Shown here: positions 61,725 to 64,000 of the stretch, in pieces
How positions within the stretch are numbered: position 1 is the stretch's first letter
Layout of the letters: every line of letters starts with the position of its first letter
The notes under the pieces: model-generated
Database searches by the model: none
What the model was told of the DNA's origin: nothing
The model's input: the letters and a program-made list of their open reading frames with translations, nothing else
Assembly: GCF_000208745.1 (NCBI RefSeq)
Contig: NC_030850.1
Location: 7,894,644 to 7,958,643 of the forward strand
Length of the DNA stretch: 64,000 nucleotides
Source of the DNA: Theobroma cacao
Taxonomy: Eukaryota > Streptophyta > Magnoliopsida > Malvales > Malvaceae
Direction: 5' to 3'
Translations under genes and position numbers: made by a program

Positions 61725-61980
61725 CATGATGAGTGGCCATCCAATCGACACACTAATTGACTTCACGATGTATATGAGACAAGTGACATTCTCATTCTTT
61801 GTGAAGTAATTGTCTAATTGATTGTAGTAATTGGACATTTGGCTCTAGGTCGTTTTTTTTATTCTATATTTTTTGCAATGCTAAAAACGAATCTGTTCCA
61901 CTTGTACTTTCCTATAACCTTTAGACCAACATATCGTCAATTCATGATAAATTGCCCAGAGCTCCGCTGTAACACCCCTC
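61725..61980 (-). pseudogene. LINE 3' end remnant (RNase H piece)
   Basis: On the minus strand, ERGVTAELWAIYHELTICWS and then KGYRKVQVE match the RNase H piece AELWGIYQGQKLCWDKGYRA of the LINE remnant at 48190-49085. The DNA downstream also aligns: CCATCCAATCGACACACTAA here against CCATTCAATCGACATACTAA near 48184. Both therefore derive from one LINE family and stand in the same orientation. Upstream the coding frame runs into a polypurine tract, which truncates it. Confidence 0.75.
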
Positions 61981-62045
61981 TCATTTAAAGAAGTAGGTAG
62001 GGGCCGGCAAGTGGAGAAAAAAAGAAAAGAAAAGTTAAACTGGCA

Positions 62046-62345
62046 TTGAAAGAAGGAAAAGGGAGAAAAGACAAGAAAGAAAGAAGAAAGGATGGGGGTG
62101 CCGATCAAGAGAAAGAAGAAAGAAAGAGAAGAAGAAAGAGAGTGGGGACCCGAAGGAGAGAAAGGAGAAGGAAAGGGAAGGAAGAAGAAAGAAAAAGAAA
62201 GAGAAAGAGAAAGAGAAAGAGAGAGGAAGCAGCAACGGTGCCGGAGAAAAAAGAGGAAGAAGAGAAAAGAAGAAGGAAAAAGAGAAAGAGAAACGCTTGT
62301 TGGAAAGAAGATCGGCAGCAAGGGGATAAGGAAAAAAAAAAGAAA
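62046..62345 (+). repeat. 300-bp polypurine tract
   Basis: The plus strand is almost pure A and G, with (GAAA) and (GAGAAA) sub-repeats and only scattered pyrimidines. All frames on both strands translate to Lys/Arg/Glu or Leu/Phe/Ser runs and none is taken as a gene. Such tracts can adopt triplex (H-DNA) structure. Confidence 0.85.
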
Positions 62346-62945
62346 ATAGAATAGCTAAATACGCACGCGAAATAATAGCGAAGTAGCATCCCGCTATTGT
62401 GAGGTGAGTGGGTACTAAATTTTAAAACTATGTCCCTATAACATATATATATATGTTACATTTAGTAGTTGATAAAATTGTGGACAGCATGAGTTGATAG
62501 AAAACCTTAAGTTGTTTGTGTTTGTGACAAAGATTTTAAATTCATTTTTTTTATAATATATAAAAATATATATATCTACATGTTTTAAATACGGGAAAAC
62601 AAACATTTGATTGGCTTTCACTTCAAAATCATACCTTGCAAGTTTGTGTGATGTTTAGGCCAATGGCTTTTGTATTGATTCATAAAACTCGATGATAAAT
62701 TATTTATTTTACTTAGCATGTTGATTTGGTAAATATGTCATGCTTTAAAATAAATTATGCATAACATTCATTTTATGATTATACAGCTTTTAATCTGTCA
62801 TGTTATGCAAATGTATTAAATTACAATGATTTTATTTTAACGTGATTGAGATACTCTAGGTAGGACCTGTTACCACACCAGGTTAAGTGTGGTCTTTGTG
62901 CACAAAGTAAAAATTGTTGATTATTGATATTTGATTGAAAAAGGA
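62346..62945. other. AT-rich DNA of unknown nature
   Basis: No frame with a domain. Its position between the LINE remnant and an LTR-like end suggests transposon debris, but no termini were identified. Confidence 0.4.
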
Positions 62946-63181
62946 GACCTAAAGCTTCGATTTATATTGGGTGGCGTGGACAGTTCCCACGAGTAGGTAA
63001 AAAGGGGACCTGAAGCCTCGATTTATATTGAGTGACGTGGGCAATTCCCACGAGTAGGTAAAAAAGATACCTGAAACCTCGATTTATATTGGGTGGCATG
63101 GGCAGATCCCACGAGTAGGTAAAGGAGAACCTGTAGCCCCGATTTATATTGGGTGGCATGGGCAGATTCCACGAGTAGGTA
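62946..63181 (+). repeat. 60-61-bp tandem repeat, four units
   Basis: Units start near 62946, 63007, 63067 and 63127. Each has ACCTGAAGCC-like DNA, CGATTTATATTGGGTGGC, a (T/C)GGGCAG core and TCCCACGAGTAGGTAA. Unit identity is about 85-90 percent. The array ends exactly where LTR-like sequence begins, and the minus-strand frames across it are by-products. Confidence 0.85.
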
Positions 63182-64000
63182 ATGTCGTAACGTGCGGGTC
63201 CGAAACCCGTTCGCCAAACGTTGGCTAAAATAAATCTGTTTAGGAGTCGCCACCAATCTTTTTTTTTATCTAGGTGTGATTGGTCACCTATTAACCCGAT
63301 TCTAATCGACGAAGTCTTAAATTAATTTTAGGTCTGTCAAAAGAACGAGAACTGATCCACGTTTTTCAGAGATAGGTTCGAGAGTGCGGTTACGCACGGA
63401 GAAAAGTTAGCACCTCCATGACGTCCATTCCACGAACTGTACCATTTAATCTTAAGTTATCCTATTATAGCCTACCTTTGATTTAGTCCCCGCTTATTAA
63501 CTAATTTTCTATTAAACTGACTGCCTGAGTCTTTTATTTGGTTTTACGTATGCACATGACGCAAGCGTAAAATGATGTCATGACTTGTTTATTTTAAATA
63601 ATGGGGTCGGTAATTTTTTATTGGAAAATCATTCGAAGACCATCCCAACGCTTTGGTGAAGTCTCAAAATTTTCCTCACCTAGAGATATCCCCGGAAGAA
63701 CTCGTCTCTACAAGCTCTTCAGGGAAATCCCATCATCGGAACTCCCGCACCATTTGCAAGATAAATGTGGCATGCTATGACAGGATAAAATGATGATATC
63801 TACATGCATGCGTTTATTGACTTAGGTGGTTTATAATTCACCCAATTATGTGTTTAATAATAATTTTTTTTATGGATTATTTTTTATTTTTTATATTTTT
63901 TATTTTTTTCTGTTTTCTATTTAAATCCATATCTTTTAATTAACGTTGTTGATTAATTTTTTACTTGATTACAAAGCTTATCAAATAAATAATTAATTAA
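63182..64000 (+). mobile_element. Partial LTR-type sequence running off the window
   Basis: Directly after the tandem repeat comes TGTCGTAACG, a plausible 5' LTR terminus, and then GGAGTCGCCACCAATC, GGTGTGATTGGTCACCTATT and GGTTACGCACGGAGAAAAGT. I recognise this block from LTR regions of long gypsy elements in eudicots. No coding domain is reached before the window ends, so lineage, LTR length and target duplication cannot be determined. Confidence 0.5.

Noticed and set aside
62046..62389. Lys/Arg/Glu-rich plus-strand and Phe/Ser/Leu-rich minus-strand frames
   Set aside because: They are consequences of a polypurine tract, which has few stop codons in any frame.
63023..63256. Minus-strand repeat peptide (PTRGNCPRH-like units)
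   Set aside because: It is a translation of the 60-bp tandem repeat and has no other support.
1..64000. tRNA or rRNA genes and CRISPR-like arrays
   Set aside because: No convincing A/B-box cloverleaf, rRNA core sequence or spacer-repeat array was found on either strand; the tandem repeats lack unique spacers.

Overview
This is nuclear DNA of a flowering plant, and the gene content points to a eudicot. Genes have many introns with GT-AG (and some GC-AG) borders, intergenic DNA is AT-rich, and the proteins belong to plant families: the UVR8 photoreceptor, an amino acid permease, ER glucosidase II, a chloroplast DUF3727 protein and CC-NB-ARC-LRR immune receptors. I cannot name the species from sequence alone. 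All gene models below were spliced by hand from reading-frame continuity and splice sites; no alignment was run.

Layout. 1-9807 (+): 3' part of a nucleotide-sugar transporter gene. Its last intron (6.6 kb) holds a large inverted-repeat (foldback) element with arms of about 1.4 kb, and one arm is split by a nested solo LTR with a 5-bp target duplication. 12234-21585 (+): UVR8, 12 coding exons. 23102-25110 (-): AAP-type amino acid permease, 6 exons. 25.1-31.1 kb: AT-rich, no gene seen. 31150-32767 (+): small ankyrin-repeat protein. 33723-39581 (-): glucosidase II alpha subunit, 6 exons. 40042-47051 (+): plastid DUF3727 protein, 10 exons, divergent from the glucosidase gene across 460 bp. 47.6-49.1 kb (-): a small broken reading frame and a frameshifted LINE 3' end. 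50369-52636 (-): small coiled-coil protein, 3 exons, the last one 52 nt. 54289-56809 (+): a CC-NB-ARC-LRR gene broken by one frameshift. 58.4-60.4 kb (-): two truncated CC-domain fragments of another receptor subfamily inside a local duplication. 61.7-64.0 kb: a second LINE remnant, a polypurine tract, a 60-bp tandem repeat and the start of an LTR-type sequence.

The genes form no single pathway. UVR8, the permease and the glucosidase occur in the same order as Arabidopsis At5g63860 (UVR8), At5g63850 (AAP4) and At5g63840 (RSW3/PSL5), so the first 40 kb is a conserved syntenic block; the ankyrin gene is interposed here. The right third (47-64 kb) is younger, mobile-element-rich DNA with decaying immune-receptor genes.
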